64,000 nucleotides of DNA from the NCBI GenBank assembly GCA_963576565.1, contig OY755044.1, forward strand, positions 55,523,783-55,587,782, written 5' to 3'. Below, piece by piece: positions 47,643 to 59,162 of this stretch (its first letter is position 1; the number at the start of each line of letters is the position of its first letter). Position numbers and translations under genes: made by a program. Under the pieces are notes generated by a model. The model saw only the letters and a list, made by a program, of their open reading frames with translations. It was not told the origin of the DNA and ran no database searches. Origin of the DNA: Aspidapion aeneum. Taxonomy: Eukaryota; Arthropoda; Insecta; Coleoptera; Brentidae.

Positions 47643-48282
47643 TAGTCCAGTATGATTAGGTCTAGGGGATGATGTTCTAAAAAAGAGCTATTGTTGTTGT
47701 CAGTCTTTAGCGTTAGGTCAACATTAGCCACTACCGATGAATCTTTCAACTTTGTTATGGCTTCTGACAATTCAGAGCCACTTAGCAAAGGAATTCGCTT
47801 TAGACAAGAAAACTGTTCTGTGGGACGAAATGGTTTAACCATCTTTGAAACTAACATGGCCACTTTTGAAAGGCCTTTACTATTAAGAAAAACACTTTTA
47901 GCTGCGAAGTCAGAGTACCGAAGATTGTCATAAAGATCAATATACCCGATATTTACCGAAAACTGTCTCAATCTAGAAATATAGGAGATTATTTGGTCGT
48001 TAACAATTTTAACAATTTTATAAGGCGTACCATCTTCATACTTGGCAGGGATTGTACAGATTAAAAGGTTTGTGTAAAAGCACTGGTTTGTCAATTTTGT
48101 AATTTCATTAAGTTTGATGTTGTAGTTATTTAATCCGGCCAAAACAATAACAAAATCATTCCTATCCAAGTCTTTAAAATAAGAGCTTTCCTCAACTATA
48201 TTGGTAAATAATGCATTTGGCTTGCATACAGCTTGAATATTAAATTCAGCTGAAAGTTTAATCGGAGAGGTCCGCTGCTGAC
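47642..48282 (-). CDS. LINE ORF1 with SGNH/esterase-like domain, 5'-truncated
   Basis: Open from the insertion junction to TAA at 47642-47644. The first residues seen in a longer frame belong to the gypsy host; LINE sequence starts at about SQQRTSPIK. The domain reads NIQAVCKPNALFTNIVEE, NDFVIVLAGLNNYNI (the Gly-x-Asn block), NLLICTIPAKY and YIDLYDNLRYSDFA...FLNSKGLSKVA. CR1/L2-type ORF1 proteins are known to carry such an esterase. The residue just before LN in the last block, usually the catalytic His, appears to be Phe here, and the N-terminal catalytic Ser block is lost to truncation. ORF1 binds and chaperones LINE RNA in related elements. Confidence 0.7.
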
Positions 48283-48283
48283 T

Positions 48284-51276
48284 TAAGGTCTTTGGCATGC
48301 CAGCTCCCTGATAGGACTTTACCCGATGGTTCCTGAAGCTGAAATATCCAAGGAGAAATTTTACTCCTAATCACATAAGGACCAACGAATTTTGGTGCTA
48401 ACTTCTTCGAGAAAAACTTCGCAGCATCTGACAACACATAATTCTTCTTCCAAACACGCTGACCCACAACAAAGTTGGGTACCCTTGCACGCAAATTACA
48501 CTGAACTACGTTTTTCTCTCCTGCCACCTCTAACCTTCTCTTAACATCAGCATAGAGCTTCCGGAAACTTTCGTTCTTACTTTCAGCTGCAGATTGTACA
48601 CCATTCTCTTCAGATAACAAAACTGGGTTGGAGTATTTCCTGACAGACACATATTCCTACCAAAATTAACAAAGAAAGGAGACATCCTGGTTGTCTCATG
48701 GGTTGCAGTACGAATCGCGCATGCAAGTTTATGTATTTGTCCATCCCACTTCCTCTGGTTGTCTTTCACATAACAACATAAGATGGTTTTTAACGTACGA
48801 TTCGTCCTTTCTGTTGGATTCGCTCTGGGGTGATAATACGGATTATACTGAATTTTAACCTGATAACTCTCAGCAAAACGCTTAAACTCGTTACTATTGT
48901 ACTGAGGGCCATTATCACAAAGTAGCAAACGGGGTACTCCGAAGACCATAAATACTTGCTCCTCAAGATGCTTGACAACAGCTTGAGTAGGTTCGCATTG
49001 GAAAAACTAAGGAAAACTTACTCAAATAGTCCGTAACGACGAGAATCCAGCAATTACCCCTTGTCGAACGAGGTAGAGGTCCACATAAATCTGTTGAGAT
49101 AATTTCCCAAGGACGAGTTGGTTTTAGGTGAGATATTATCTGATCAGATACACCTTGTGTATCACCTTTATGAGCTGCACAGACAAAGCATTTCTTTACA
49201 AAAGTTGCCACGTCCTGGCGCATTTTTGGCCAGTAATTTTTTTCTGCCAGTCTGTGGAAGGTTTTATACACACCCATATGTCCTGCGATAGGAGGATCGT
49301 GAGCTTCTCCAATAATTCTACGCCTATGATCTTTGGGGACTACCTCTTTTCAATATTCGTTAGATGGTGAAAGTTGAGGGTATTCTTGTTTGACATATTT
49401 ATACAACTTATTATCAGTGTATATCCAATTCATAAATTTTAATGGTGATTCTACGACCCTCTTTACGATCTTTTGGTACCATCGATCTTTGATTGCTGTT
49501 GAAGCGTCTCTGGGCTGCGAAATTGTATCAATCATAGGTACTGCACGAGACAACATGTCCGGGACAACTAAATCTTTCCCTTTTCGATGGATTACTTCAA
49601 AGTCATATTGCTGCAGTTTTACAGACCAACGAGCAAGTCTTCCACTGGGCTCTTTCAAGCTATGAAGCCATTTTAAGCTAAAATGATCTGTTATGACCTT
49701 AAATGAGATCCCCTCAATATATGGCCGGAGCTTCTCTATCATCCAAACCAATGCCAAACATTATCGCTCGGTGGTCGTGTAAACACGTTCTTGCTTAGTC
49801 AAAGATCGACTCAAATAGCATATGACTTTGTCTCCCTCAGGATAAGGCTGCGTTAAACATGCTCCTATTCCATATCCTGATGCGTCTGTTTGAACGACAA
49901 ATTCTTTGGTATAATCTGGACATGTAAGAATCGGTGCAGACACTAAAAGTTCCTTAATCTTAATATATGCTTTTTCACAGTCTGGAGTCCAATCGAACTT
50001 TTGATTCTTCTTAGTTAGAGCTGTAATTGGAGCTATTATCGCTGAAAAATTCTCTATGAAACGTCTATATCAGGATATAGTACCTACAACTCTACGAACA
50101 GTTCTTGGCCTCTGGAGCTCTAACATGGCTCTAATTTTATTAGGGACAACTCGGATGCCTCGACGGCCCACTACGAATCCTAAATAAGTCATTTCTGGCC
50201 TACACAGTTGGCATTTCTCCCAACTTACCGTTATCTTTGCATTTTGTAATCTTCGTAGGACTTCCTCGAGAATTCTAAGATGTTCAGACAAGCTCTGTGT
50301 GACAATTACGAGGTCATCGAGATATACGTACACGAAGGGGTCTAAATCGTTTCCTATGATGCTATCTATGAGTCTCTGCCAGGTTGCAAGTGCATTATGA
50401 AGACCAAAAGGTAAACGCTTATATTGGAATAGACCTCGTCGACAGGTGAATGCTGTTAGTGGCTTCGATGATTCTTCCAGTGGTACTTGCCAATAAGCGC
50501 TTTTGATCTAAAGTTGACAAGTATTTAGCATCTTTCAACTTGTCAAGGGCCTCGGATACGAGTGGTTAAGGATAACTATCACGCGCCGTAACTGAGTTGA
50601 ATTTGCGGTAGTCTACGCAGAACCGATATTTCTTTGTGTTTTTCTTTTGTACCATTACCACTGGTGAAGCCCATGAACTACTACTACGTTCTATAACATC
50701 AAGTTTCAGCATTTCGTCGATTTCGTCAACAATAAGTTTTTGAATGACCGGTGAGACCTTATATGAACGTTGTCTTATCAGTGCTGCATCTGTTGTAATC
50801 TTATGTTCTACTCTGTCTGTAGATCCCAGTGAGTCACCCATAATAGTCTTATACTTATTGACCAATTCCTCTAGTCGTTCTGATTCATAAGGCGTAAAAG
50901 TAGTTTGTTGGTCTGATGTTTCTAAAGAACAAATCACATCTTTATTATCGGCAAAGTGCCACTCATTAGTACTTAAGTTCGGTACTATACCCATCGAAAT
51001 CCAAAAATCTAATCCCAAAATAAAAGTGTGCGGCAACTCAGGAACGACGACGACCTCTATTAACCTAAATTTATCCTGAACTCGCATAGGAAGCTGCACT
51101 GTCCCAATACTAATTGCGCTGTGACCATTTGCCACAACATAACTCGTCTTCTTCGTCGTATCAAGTGAAAAACCAAAACTCTTGATGACTGACCAACCAT
51201 GATTCCCTAAAAAGGTACGTGAAGCCCCGGAATCCAACAAACCTAATAATTTAAGGTCTCTCATCTTTACGAGCAT
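48284..51276 (-). pseudogene. pol: Gypsy pol: protease, RT, RNase H, integrase
   Basis: Reading leftward from 51276: retropepsin GLLDSGASRTFLG; the RT start VVMVQKKNTKKYRFCVDYRKFN; several disruptions in the middle of RT (50340-50560); the catalytic box YVYLDDLVIV (about 50325); RNase H QTDASGYGIGACL and ITDHFSLKWL with a stop near 49760; the H2C2 finger ending CFVCAAHKGD; the integrase core TDLCGPLP, CDNGPQY and the Glu in NPTERTNRTLK; and the C-terminal domain FVGPYVIRSKISPWIFQL then WHAKDLK at the LINE junction. At least six frame breaks or stops. The mix of kept motifs and scattered lesions indicates an old element. Confidence 0.88.
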
Positions 51277-51351
51277 GACTTATCACATAATCTAAGACGT
51301 TCGTTAGCCTATCGGTCGATGCTTGTTCAGGCTGACTCGAAGGTCGACCGC

Positions 51352-53128
51352 CTACGAGCGCCTGGGTCCGTTTCCCTGACGATTACAATTACGACATTCT
51401 CTGACTGTTACCCCTGCTTGTCCACACGAATAACACAGCTTACCTCTAGGTAATGCGCACCCGATCGAAATGTGCCCTGTTTGGTTGCATCTATAACAAA
51501 CAACGTCCCTATTCGCCCTAACAGACCTAATACCCTGTGGTGGTTGTAGATCTCTGTCATTTGCACTAGACTGACCACTAGCTGGTTGTTGCCTCTCTCT
51601 ATCAGCTCTAGCAGAGAAACTGCTTGCTGGCTGCTGCACATTTCTGTCGAATCTATTAGCAGGATGATTTAAATTCTGTTAATTCGATGTCCCGGTACCT
51701 GATATTTGAATTGCACCAACCCCTGTTGGAAAATCGTCATTATCGCTCTCTACGTCAACGTAGGCCAAGTCAGGATCGATTGATTGGTTTTTCTTAGGGA
51801 TAAAGTTCTCTTTGTCTAAACCATATCTCTGGTCTATTCTACGACACAAATCCTTTAAATGCGATAGAGTATTGACCTCAGTAGCAATCAACCCATTTTT
51901 ATAGATGTCCGCTATATTTCTGAAGACGATAGCTAATTTCGCCTCTTCAGAAACAGGACAGCCATGTCTTTGGAAATATGTGTTCATGGCAGCAATATAG
52001 GTCCCTATAGACTTTCCAGGGCCTTGTTTGCGTTTTTGGATTTCCTTCAATAGTTTCTCGCCATATGAAGAAGGGAGATACTCTGCCATGAACCTCTGTT
52101 CCAGCTGTTCCTATGTATGGACTTCTCTACGAACATCTTTATAAAAAGTATAAGCTGACTTTTCAAAAAGATCAATGCCTGAGTTCAGTAACACCTTTTT
52201 GCTAACTCCTCTAGCCTGACTCAACTCGTCCACTCTCTCAAAAAATGCGGTGACGGAGATCGTACCCCTCTCGCCTATAAACTTTAAGTTTCATTTATGC
52301 GGAGATACAGGTGCAACGTGATATGAGGTACCAGGATCACTTGACATTGGTACTGGCGACGAACATGAAAATAGTCGTGACTGAGCAATTGGTGCTATGC
52401 TACTTTGGAGGGCAGCTAAACTCAATGGAACGGTAGACGGTTGTTGATAATGAAAAGCTGATGTACCGTCATTCTGAATCAGCATTGGGGGTGGTGCTTG
52501 TATTGGTGCTTGAGTTGGGTTCGTTTGCACTTGCATTTGCACTGGAGCAATGACCGACGGTTGGTTTGTAGGCTGTTGAGCTGTTCTTTGCGTGCTCGAG
52601 AGCTGTGGTTGCGGGAAATGAGACTGGTTAGGTGTGTTGCCAGCATTTGACGAGTGGTCTGAGCTTCGACTCGTTGATTGGGTTTCAGATGCTTCATCAT
52701 CATCTGAGGTCACGCCAACTATTAATAAATCTGTTGCTTGGCTCTGCAACCTCCCAATCAAACTCAAGGTTTCCGCAACCAGTATGCCTTTGGTTTGACT
52801 TTCTTCAAAGTTAGACGGATTCATGTTATTTATCTATCTATCTTACAGCGATTTTTCTAAACTCTCCCCCTTTGCTCGTACCAGAGAACTTCTCTACCAG
52901 CGGTACCAGACTATCTAGCTTCTTCATGCAGCTAAAAGCATCCTGGCCAAATTTAAAGGGATACGGAGGGTATCTCATACTTGCATCAGTCTTTTCTCTT
53001 TGCTTAATCAGCATGAGCTTCATTTCTTCCACCGATCCAATGGCTATGCCTCTCCATGTTAATTCGTAGATTAACTCGTCCTTGACTAAGTACCTTATGT
53101 CAGACAACTGACTCAAAGAAATAGCCAT
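51352..53128 (-). pseudogene. gag: Gypsy gag
   Basis: A first frame (53128-52838) reads MAISLSQLSDIRYLVKDEL. The second (52824 leftward) has an acidic then Pro/Gln-rich stretch, the capsid domain (ISVTAFFERVDELSQARG, then SAYTFYKDVRREV) and two CCHC-type knuckles, CYRCNQTGHISIGC and CYSCGQAGVTVREC, the second lacking its His. From 52824 to 51352 the sequence stays in one frame but carries stops at 52291-52293 (TGA), 52111-52113 (TAG) and 51679-51681 (TAA). Confidence 0.8.
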
Positions 53129-55389
53129 GGTGCCTTTTATATAAAACTTTTAACTTTAATTAAAACTCTTAATTATACCTCCCAATTATAAAACTAAACC
53201 ACGCAATAACAAACGCAAAGTTCACTTTAAATTCACTAGTGAAAATCACTATAAATTTTCTCACAAATGTAGAAAATATAAAACTTAAATACGGGCAGAC
53301 GCGAACAAAACCGAAGAAAACCGGAGCAGTATGAAAATAAAATTTATTTGCATTTAAAAATGTAATCATAGTTTATATTAAGTATTTGTACAACCAACTA
53401 TGACGTCCAACCTTGCAGAGAGAAATAACTACTTAAATCCTAAATTAGAATTAACAAGTAGCCATAAAAAAGTTAAAAAAAAATAAAAGAGAGACAAGAG
53501 CTTTGGCAGGTATTCAGGTCTTATGTTCCACTCCTGCGTGAGTAAAACCAAAACAAAAATAATTGTCCTTATCCTAGCTGAACTGGATTAAAATTAAAGT
53601 TAAGTAATCTTTGTTTAATCCTCAAGCAACCGAGCGTACAACAAACTCATCCCCCAATATATAATTGAACGCAATAAACATCGGAACAGATGTTCATGTT
53701 ATAGAAATCGTAAAATATGCTCAAATAAAAAAAATCCGCTCGCTAAAATTGCGTCGAATTAGATTAGTAAGGATGTGTGTAATTAAAAATAAATAAATTT
53801 AAATTTACCGATGGTATTAAAAAATTTTCAAATAACGTCTTGGTAGGACTGCAACTTTCTAATAATCATTAAAATAAAATCCCCAAAATTTAAACTAAGT
53901 TGATGCAAACCATGGTCAAAAAGACCCTAGGATCGTACCGAAAGGTGCTCAAAAAATTAAAAAAAAAATATATATTTAGTGTTGACCACAGTAGCCCAAT
54001 AATAAAAAAAAAATTAATTAGTGACTCGTTAAAATTTTCAAAATATTACTCCACCCTGATAAGTGGTTTGGGGTAAGGAGAAAAAAAATTAAAACAAATG
54101 ATGATAGGTTGTTAAAACGCGAGGGTTCGAGATGAAATTATATTTTAATTCAGAAAAAAAATATATTTAAATAAACTGGTAAAACCATTGTAGGACAAGG
54201 TACTACTATGCACCAAGAAAAAAATTTTTGCAACAAGAAAATCAAGTTTCCTTTAAAAAAATTTTTTTTAAAAAATTAAAAAAAAAAAATTTCAAAAAAA
54301 TTAGAAAACGATTAAGTAGAGCTGCAGCTCCTATTAGCGAACATCAATAAAAAATAAAAAAAAATTAATAAAATTAACACTAGAAAAATCTTAATAGGGT
54401 TATGTTATGCAACAGTCTCGGTTCTTTCCCTTTAAAAACAGTTGCCGATTCCCTTTCCTCTCCCAAAACTGTGTGAATGTGAAAGTGAATGAGCCAGAAA
54501 AAATTAATTTACTATATGGAAAAAAAAGTATTGAAAATAAAATTTACTAAAGAATCATAAGGTATAAAAACTTGTAATTGCAAAAAAAACCAATCAGTTT
54601 AGGAAAAGTTTAAGAAAATATTTATGCTCCAACAAAACAAACGACGAATAAGCAACGTTAGTACTTATTTACTGTACCACTATAGTGTGAAGAACCTTGT
54701 TTCAACCTTTGCACTCAACCCCGTAAAGAATTATCTTGTGTGCACTTTCAAAAAAACAAATATGAAAACAATTTCAAGGTTCACCTATAAGAACGTTGTA
54801 AAACTAAATCTGCCTACTCAAGTGTCTTTACACACAACATCTAATAAAAAAAAAAATTACTGCTTAATGCATTCTCAGATCCTTATTCCTGATGTTCACA
54901 AGATATAAAATTAAGTTGGGCCCTTCCCACAACTATTAGTCAAAGCAAAAATTACCAAATGTCCAAGGGCTAATGAGACCCTATCCCTACAAATGACATT
55001 TTGAAATGAAACAGTTGGGAATAATCCTGCGTAAAAACCAGACAACAAAAATCAAGAAGCCAAAACTATTACATTAATTTTAAAAGAGCATAATAAACTC
55101 CCCGCCCCAATTAAACTTTTGTTATACTCAACAAAACTCGGCCTAAAACCAAAAAAACTTTTTATTAGACATTTCCCCTATTTCCTAAGTATAATGTTAA
55201 TAAACCCAAAACTTGTGATTTCCATTCCAATCTCATCTGGACCCTATATATTTTTTAAACGGTTAAATGCCCACAGGCGAAACAATATCTTATTTCAAAG
55301 AAAGGGTGAAGATATTTTGAAGCACCCTGTGAAAATAGGCACTATTATGGAAAATTGTTCAGATCAGTGTTAACTTACTAATTCTCAAC
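53129..55389. other. A/T-rich stretch, possible gypsy leader
   Basis: No recognised gene. Very rich in A-runs on the + strand. Frames of 94 codons (54624-54908, +) and 84 codons (55119-55373, +) have no domain signal and unremarkable context. It may include the gypsy 5' leader, but no LTR matching 36944 was found. Confidence 0.5.
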
Positions 55390-55391
55390 CT

Positions 55392-55773
55392 AGATATATC
55401 TAATGGTGGGTGTGCTTTCGGGCTGTTCGGCCGTCGTCGTTGGAAATTCGTTCTCGACGTTTCGCCATCTCGAGTGGATGGCATCTTCAAGAGATGTTGA
55501 CTGTTTGTCGGCTTCTCGAAGACTGGTGGTTAGTCTGTCGCGGGCGCAGGTTATATACGCTATGGTGGGCGGGGCGTATATCAGAGCTGGTCGGTGATTG
55601 GTCACTTTCCCCAGATTCACTTTTGTTGTTATAAGCAAGCCGTTTAGTGTTTTTAAGAACCGGTACCCATGTTCTGTTAATTTTAAGGGTTTCTTCAGAT
55701 CTGTTGAAGTTCTGCTGGTGTTTATGAATTTCGATTGCTTCTCTATAGAGTTTTGGATAGTATGAAGAGGAGG
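55392..55773 (-). pseudogene. Penelope-like element C-terminus and 3' UTR (fragment 1b)
   Basis: On the - strand the frame YYPKLYREAIEIHKHQQNF continues from the fragment at 59163 after removal of the intervening RTE LINE, and ends at TGA 55487-55489. This is the tail that follows the GIY-YIG domain in Penelope-type proteins. Downstream is AGATGCCATCCACTCGAGAT then GGCGAAACGTCGAGAACG, discussed as a hammerhead-like motif. Confidence 0.8.
55450..55491 (-). ncRNA. Hammerhead-ribozyme-like motif candidate
   Basis: Reads TTGAAGATG, a stem CCATC...GATGG, then CGAAACGTC. PLEs are known to carry minimal hammerhead ribozymes with core CUGAUGA-stem-GAAA. Here the first core element deviates (TTGAAGATG), so catalysis is doubtful. 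Evidence is resemblance and location only. Confidence 0.25.
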
Positions 55774-56164
55774 GTACGGGTAGACCTCGTCAGATGTCTA
55801 TCAGGGGAAATGAATCGACCCCTGCCCTCCGTAGATTCCAGGTACTCTTCGACCCGGAGAGTTAGCACCTGTATAGGGTCCCTTTCCCAGGGTTACGGGA
55901 GAAGACCACATCGATATGAAAGGCGGAGAGAATGGACCTCGGTACGGTGATCATAGCGTAGGTGGCAACCCTTTCGTTTAGGGATAGTATAAAAGACTAC
56001 TGCCTTGTAGTACCGGCGTTGGAATCGTCAAAGGCTAGGGGAAGAAAACCTCGATCAAAAATCACCTGGTCCTCCAGGTTGGGGGTTGGGGCATCAGACT
56101 AACTCTCTGATACCCGGAAAAAACGTACACTGTTAAAAAACCCAATCAAACGCCTCGGAAAGAA

Positions 56165-59071
56165 ATGAAAAACCTAAGACGAACCAAGCAAAGAAACAGG
56201 AATATGATTTTTGGTACATGGAACGTACAAGGAATGAATCGAAAAATGAATGAAATAGTACATGAGTGCAGCAGAATGAAGGTAGACCTTGCTGTACTAA
56301 CAGAAACGAAAAAGAAAGGAAAAGGATCTGAAAACCTAGGACAATATGACCATTTCTATAGCGGAGTGGCAAAAGAAAAACATGCCCAACAAGGAGTATC
56401 TATTTTGGTCAACAAAAGATTTAGAAAATTTATCACCAACTGGGAAGCAGTCAATGAAAGGCTAATTAAAATGAATATAACAATAAAAGGAATGAGACTT
56501 ACGATATTTGGAATCTATGCGTATAACGACGATGCAAATGTAGCCGTGAAAGACAATTTTTTTGAAGAAATACACAATGAAATATCAGCAGTAAGTGCAT
56601 CTAGAGAAATTGTCATATTGGGAGATTTAAATAGTAGAACCGGTAACAGAGTTAATGATCTGACAGTTGGCCAATATGGAGAAAATCTTGTTAATGACAA
56701 TGGAAACCGGCTAATTACAGTATGTGAGCAATTAGACCTAAAAATCCAAAACGGTTTTTTTCAACATAAGGAAATACACAAATATACCTGGACCAAACCC
56801 TCACAAAACCTGAAATCCGTCATTGATTATCTTATCACTAAACAAAAGACAAAACTAAAAATTCAAGATGTCAGAACAAAGCGTGGATCAACATGCGGAA
56901 GTGATCACTATTTTCTGGAGTCCAAAATTCTCTTTCCTTATCAAGGCCGAAGCCTGCATCAACAACATCTTGATGATACAGTGATTGAAGAAATTGATCA
57001 CTGTAAATATAATCTACTAAGCCTAGAACATGACAGCGTAAAAAACTTATACAAAAAGAGACTGAACGAAAAACTTAATACAAGTTCAGGTGAAACCCCA
57101 GATGAGGAATACGAATGTATTACATTAAGCATCCACCAAGCTGCAAAAGAAGCACTAGGATTAGTGGAAGAAACTTCTAAAAGAAGAAAACCATACTGGT
57201 GGGATGCTGAGATTGAGAGAGAAATAGAGGAAAAAAGGAAATTATATCACACCTACTTATCCCAAAAGACAGATAGAAGCAGACAATAATACAAAATCGC
57301 GCAATCAAAGGTGAGAAGAATGATCAGTGATAATAAAAATCATTCGTGGACGCAAAAGTGCCAGAAAATAGATTCTTACTTAGGAGGTAGGAGAAGTACC
57401 GAAAGCTGGAAAACTATAAGATCGATTAAAAAAGAAACATGCAGAGATATCATTTCACCAATACCAGACAAAGAATGGGATGAGTATTTTAAAAAACTTT
57501 TAACTGAAGATAGAGCAGAATTCAAGGAAGACGCACGAGACAATATAATTAGAACGATGGGATCTCCAGTACCCCTCACAATCTCTGAGGTCAAAAACGT
57601 GTGCACAACCTTAAAAAGCGGTAAATCTGCCGGACCCGGAAATATCCCAGCCGAACTTATTAAATATGGCACTGAAGAACTGTTTTGGAGATTACGGAAT
57701 CTTTTCCAAAAATATTTAAATGGAACTGTAGTCCCAACTGAGTGGAAAACGTCATATATATCCACAATACACAAAAAAGGAAGGAAAGATATATGTGACA
57801 ATTATAGAGGTATATCTGTGACTAGTACGCTAAGCAGAATATACGGTAAAATAATAAGAAATAAAGTAGAGAGCGAATATAAAGACATGGAGGCAGAAGA
57901 ACAAGCTGGTTTCAGGGCGGGTAGATCGACTTCAGATCACCTCTTTTGTATAACCCAAGTTATTGAAAAGAAAATGGCATACGGTCAAGAGCTGCATCTG
58001 CTTTACGTGGATCTGCAGAAGGCATATGATAGTATACCACTAAATCTGCTTTGGAAAGCGTTGGAAAACACAAACATAAGCGTACAACTAATTAAGGCCA
58101 TCCAAGAGTTATACCGCAATAGTAAGGCAAAAGTTAAAATAAAAGCAAAACTAACCAAAGGCTTTCAAGTAAATAAAGGTCTTAAACAAGGTTGCTGTAT
58201 CTCGCCTACGCTCTTCAAGATATACTTGGAACAAGTCCTTAAAGTATGGAAGAGAAAATGCCAAAACATGGGAATTCCGTTGGACGAAACTACCTTGTAT
58301 ACTTTATGTTTCGCCGATGATCAGATAGTAGTGGCTCAGGATTATGACGACCTCGAATATATGACACGAAAACTAATAGAAGAGTACAATAAGTGGGGAC
58401 TAGAGGTTAATCTCAATAAGACAGAGTATATGTGTATCGGTGGAATGAAACAGGATCTAATCTTAAATACCGGGCAGCGAATTCACTCCTGTGATGAGTA
58501 TAAATACTTAGGTCTAAAAATTACAGCTGACGGAACACTAGACAAAGCTATAAAAGATCGAAACGTACAAGGAAGAAAAGCAATAACTTTATTAAATGGA
58601 ATAATTTGGGACCAAAGTATATCAAAACATAACAAAAAGCTTATATATAACACCATTATAAAAAGTATTATTACATACGGCTCAGAAGTATGTCCAATCA
58701 AGGATAGAACAGAAAAAATGCTTTCCGCTACGGAGATGGACTATTGGAGAAGAGCAGCAGGGAAATCAAAAAGAGAAAGAGTTACAAATCAAAGAATAAG
58801 AGAAATTATGACAGTGGGTGAACGTACTTTAGTGGATGATATAAGAACAAAACAACTGGTGTGGTACGGACATGTACAAAGAATGAATGATGAAAGACTA
58901 CCTAAACAAATACTACAATGGAAACCAACTGGCCGAAGAAAACGAGGACGGCCAAGGAGAAGCTGGAGAGAAGGAATAGACAGTGAAATAAGAATAAGAG
59001 GCCTAGATGATGAATTATGGGCAAACAGAAACGAGTGGAGATTGGGTATCGGAAGACGTAGAACGTTGTGA
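56165..59071 (+). pseudogene. RTE endonuclease-reverse transcriptase with one internal stop
   Basis: The ATG at 56165 opens 374 codons to TAA at 57287-57289; the same frame resumes and is open to 59071 (968 codons in all). Apurinic endonuclease: FGTWNVQGMNRK, LTETKKKGKG (catalytic Glu), ILGDLNSRTG, YTWTKPSQNL and GSDHYF (catalytic Asp-His). RT: KSGKSAGPGNIPAEL, NYRGISVTSTLSRIYG, GFRAGRSTSDHLF, motif A YVDLQKAYDSIP, motif B GLKQGCCISPTLFKIYLE and motif C CFADDQIVVAQ. C-terminus: WYGHVQRMNDERLPKQILQW and GRRKRGRP. It nicks target DNA and reverse-transcribes its own RNA. The lone stop may be a real lesion or a sequencing error. Confidence 0.93.
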
Positions 59072-59076
59072 AACCG

Positions 59077-59080
<4 letters not shown>

Positions 59081-59150
<70 letters not shown>
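59081..59150 (+). repeat. (TA)n tail of RTE copy D
   Basis: About 35 TA dinucleotides joining the LINE 3' end (AAACCGATAAA) to the target duplication. Copies A and C have different short-unit tails at the same point. Confidence 0.95.
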
Positions 59151-59155
<5 letters not shown>

Positions 59156-59162
59156 GAGGAGG

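Larger units (their letters stand above)
36989..48282 (-). mobile_element. CR1/L2-like LINE with giant 3' UTR
   Basis: Inserted in the gypsy integrase end: CCTTAA lies on one side and TTAAACC on the other, with TTAA shared (48283-48286 and 36985-36988). Read leftward: ORF1 with esterase fold, ORF2 with endonuclease and RT, a 3' UTR and the terminal GACAATAAAGCATATTTTG followed by (ATTTG)n, a familiar end for LINEs of this group. The 3' UTR holds the 7.2-kb decanucleotide array; without it the element is about 4.1 kb. 5'-truncated within ORF1. Confidence 0.85.
36945..53128 (-). mobile_element. Ty3/gypsy retrotransposon split by a LINE
   Basis: Gag, protease, RT, RNase H and integrase run leftward from 53128 to 48284. 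The integrase C-terminus reads WHAKDLK up to the LINE junction, and the other side of the LINE (36984 leftward) supplies the last codons and stop, then a G-run (36951-36957 as C on the + strand) like a polypurine tract and an LTR-like TGTAACG start. So the element is one insertion broken by 36989-48282. The 5' LTR was not found between 53128 and 55389. Clade within Ty3/gypsy unresolved. Confidence 0.8.
55774..59150 (+). mobile_element. RTE-like LINE, nearly full length, copy D
   Basis: Flanked by the identical 13-mer TATGAAGAGGAGG at 55761-55773 and 59150-59162 (its T may be shared with the tail). It has a GC-richer 5' UTR (55774-56164), one coding region and a (TA)n tail of about 35 units. 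Inserted in the coding part of a - strand PLE, whose frame joins perfectly across it. A perfect duplication and one visible nonsense codon mark this as one of the youngest insertions here. Confidence 0.93.

Noticed and set aside
54624..55373. Two + strand frames of 94 and 84 codons
   Set aside because: A/T-rich, no motifs, no shared context; not supported as genes.
55403..55634. + strand frames over the PLE tail
   Set aside because: The complementary strand encodes the conserved PLE C-terminus.
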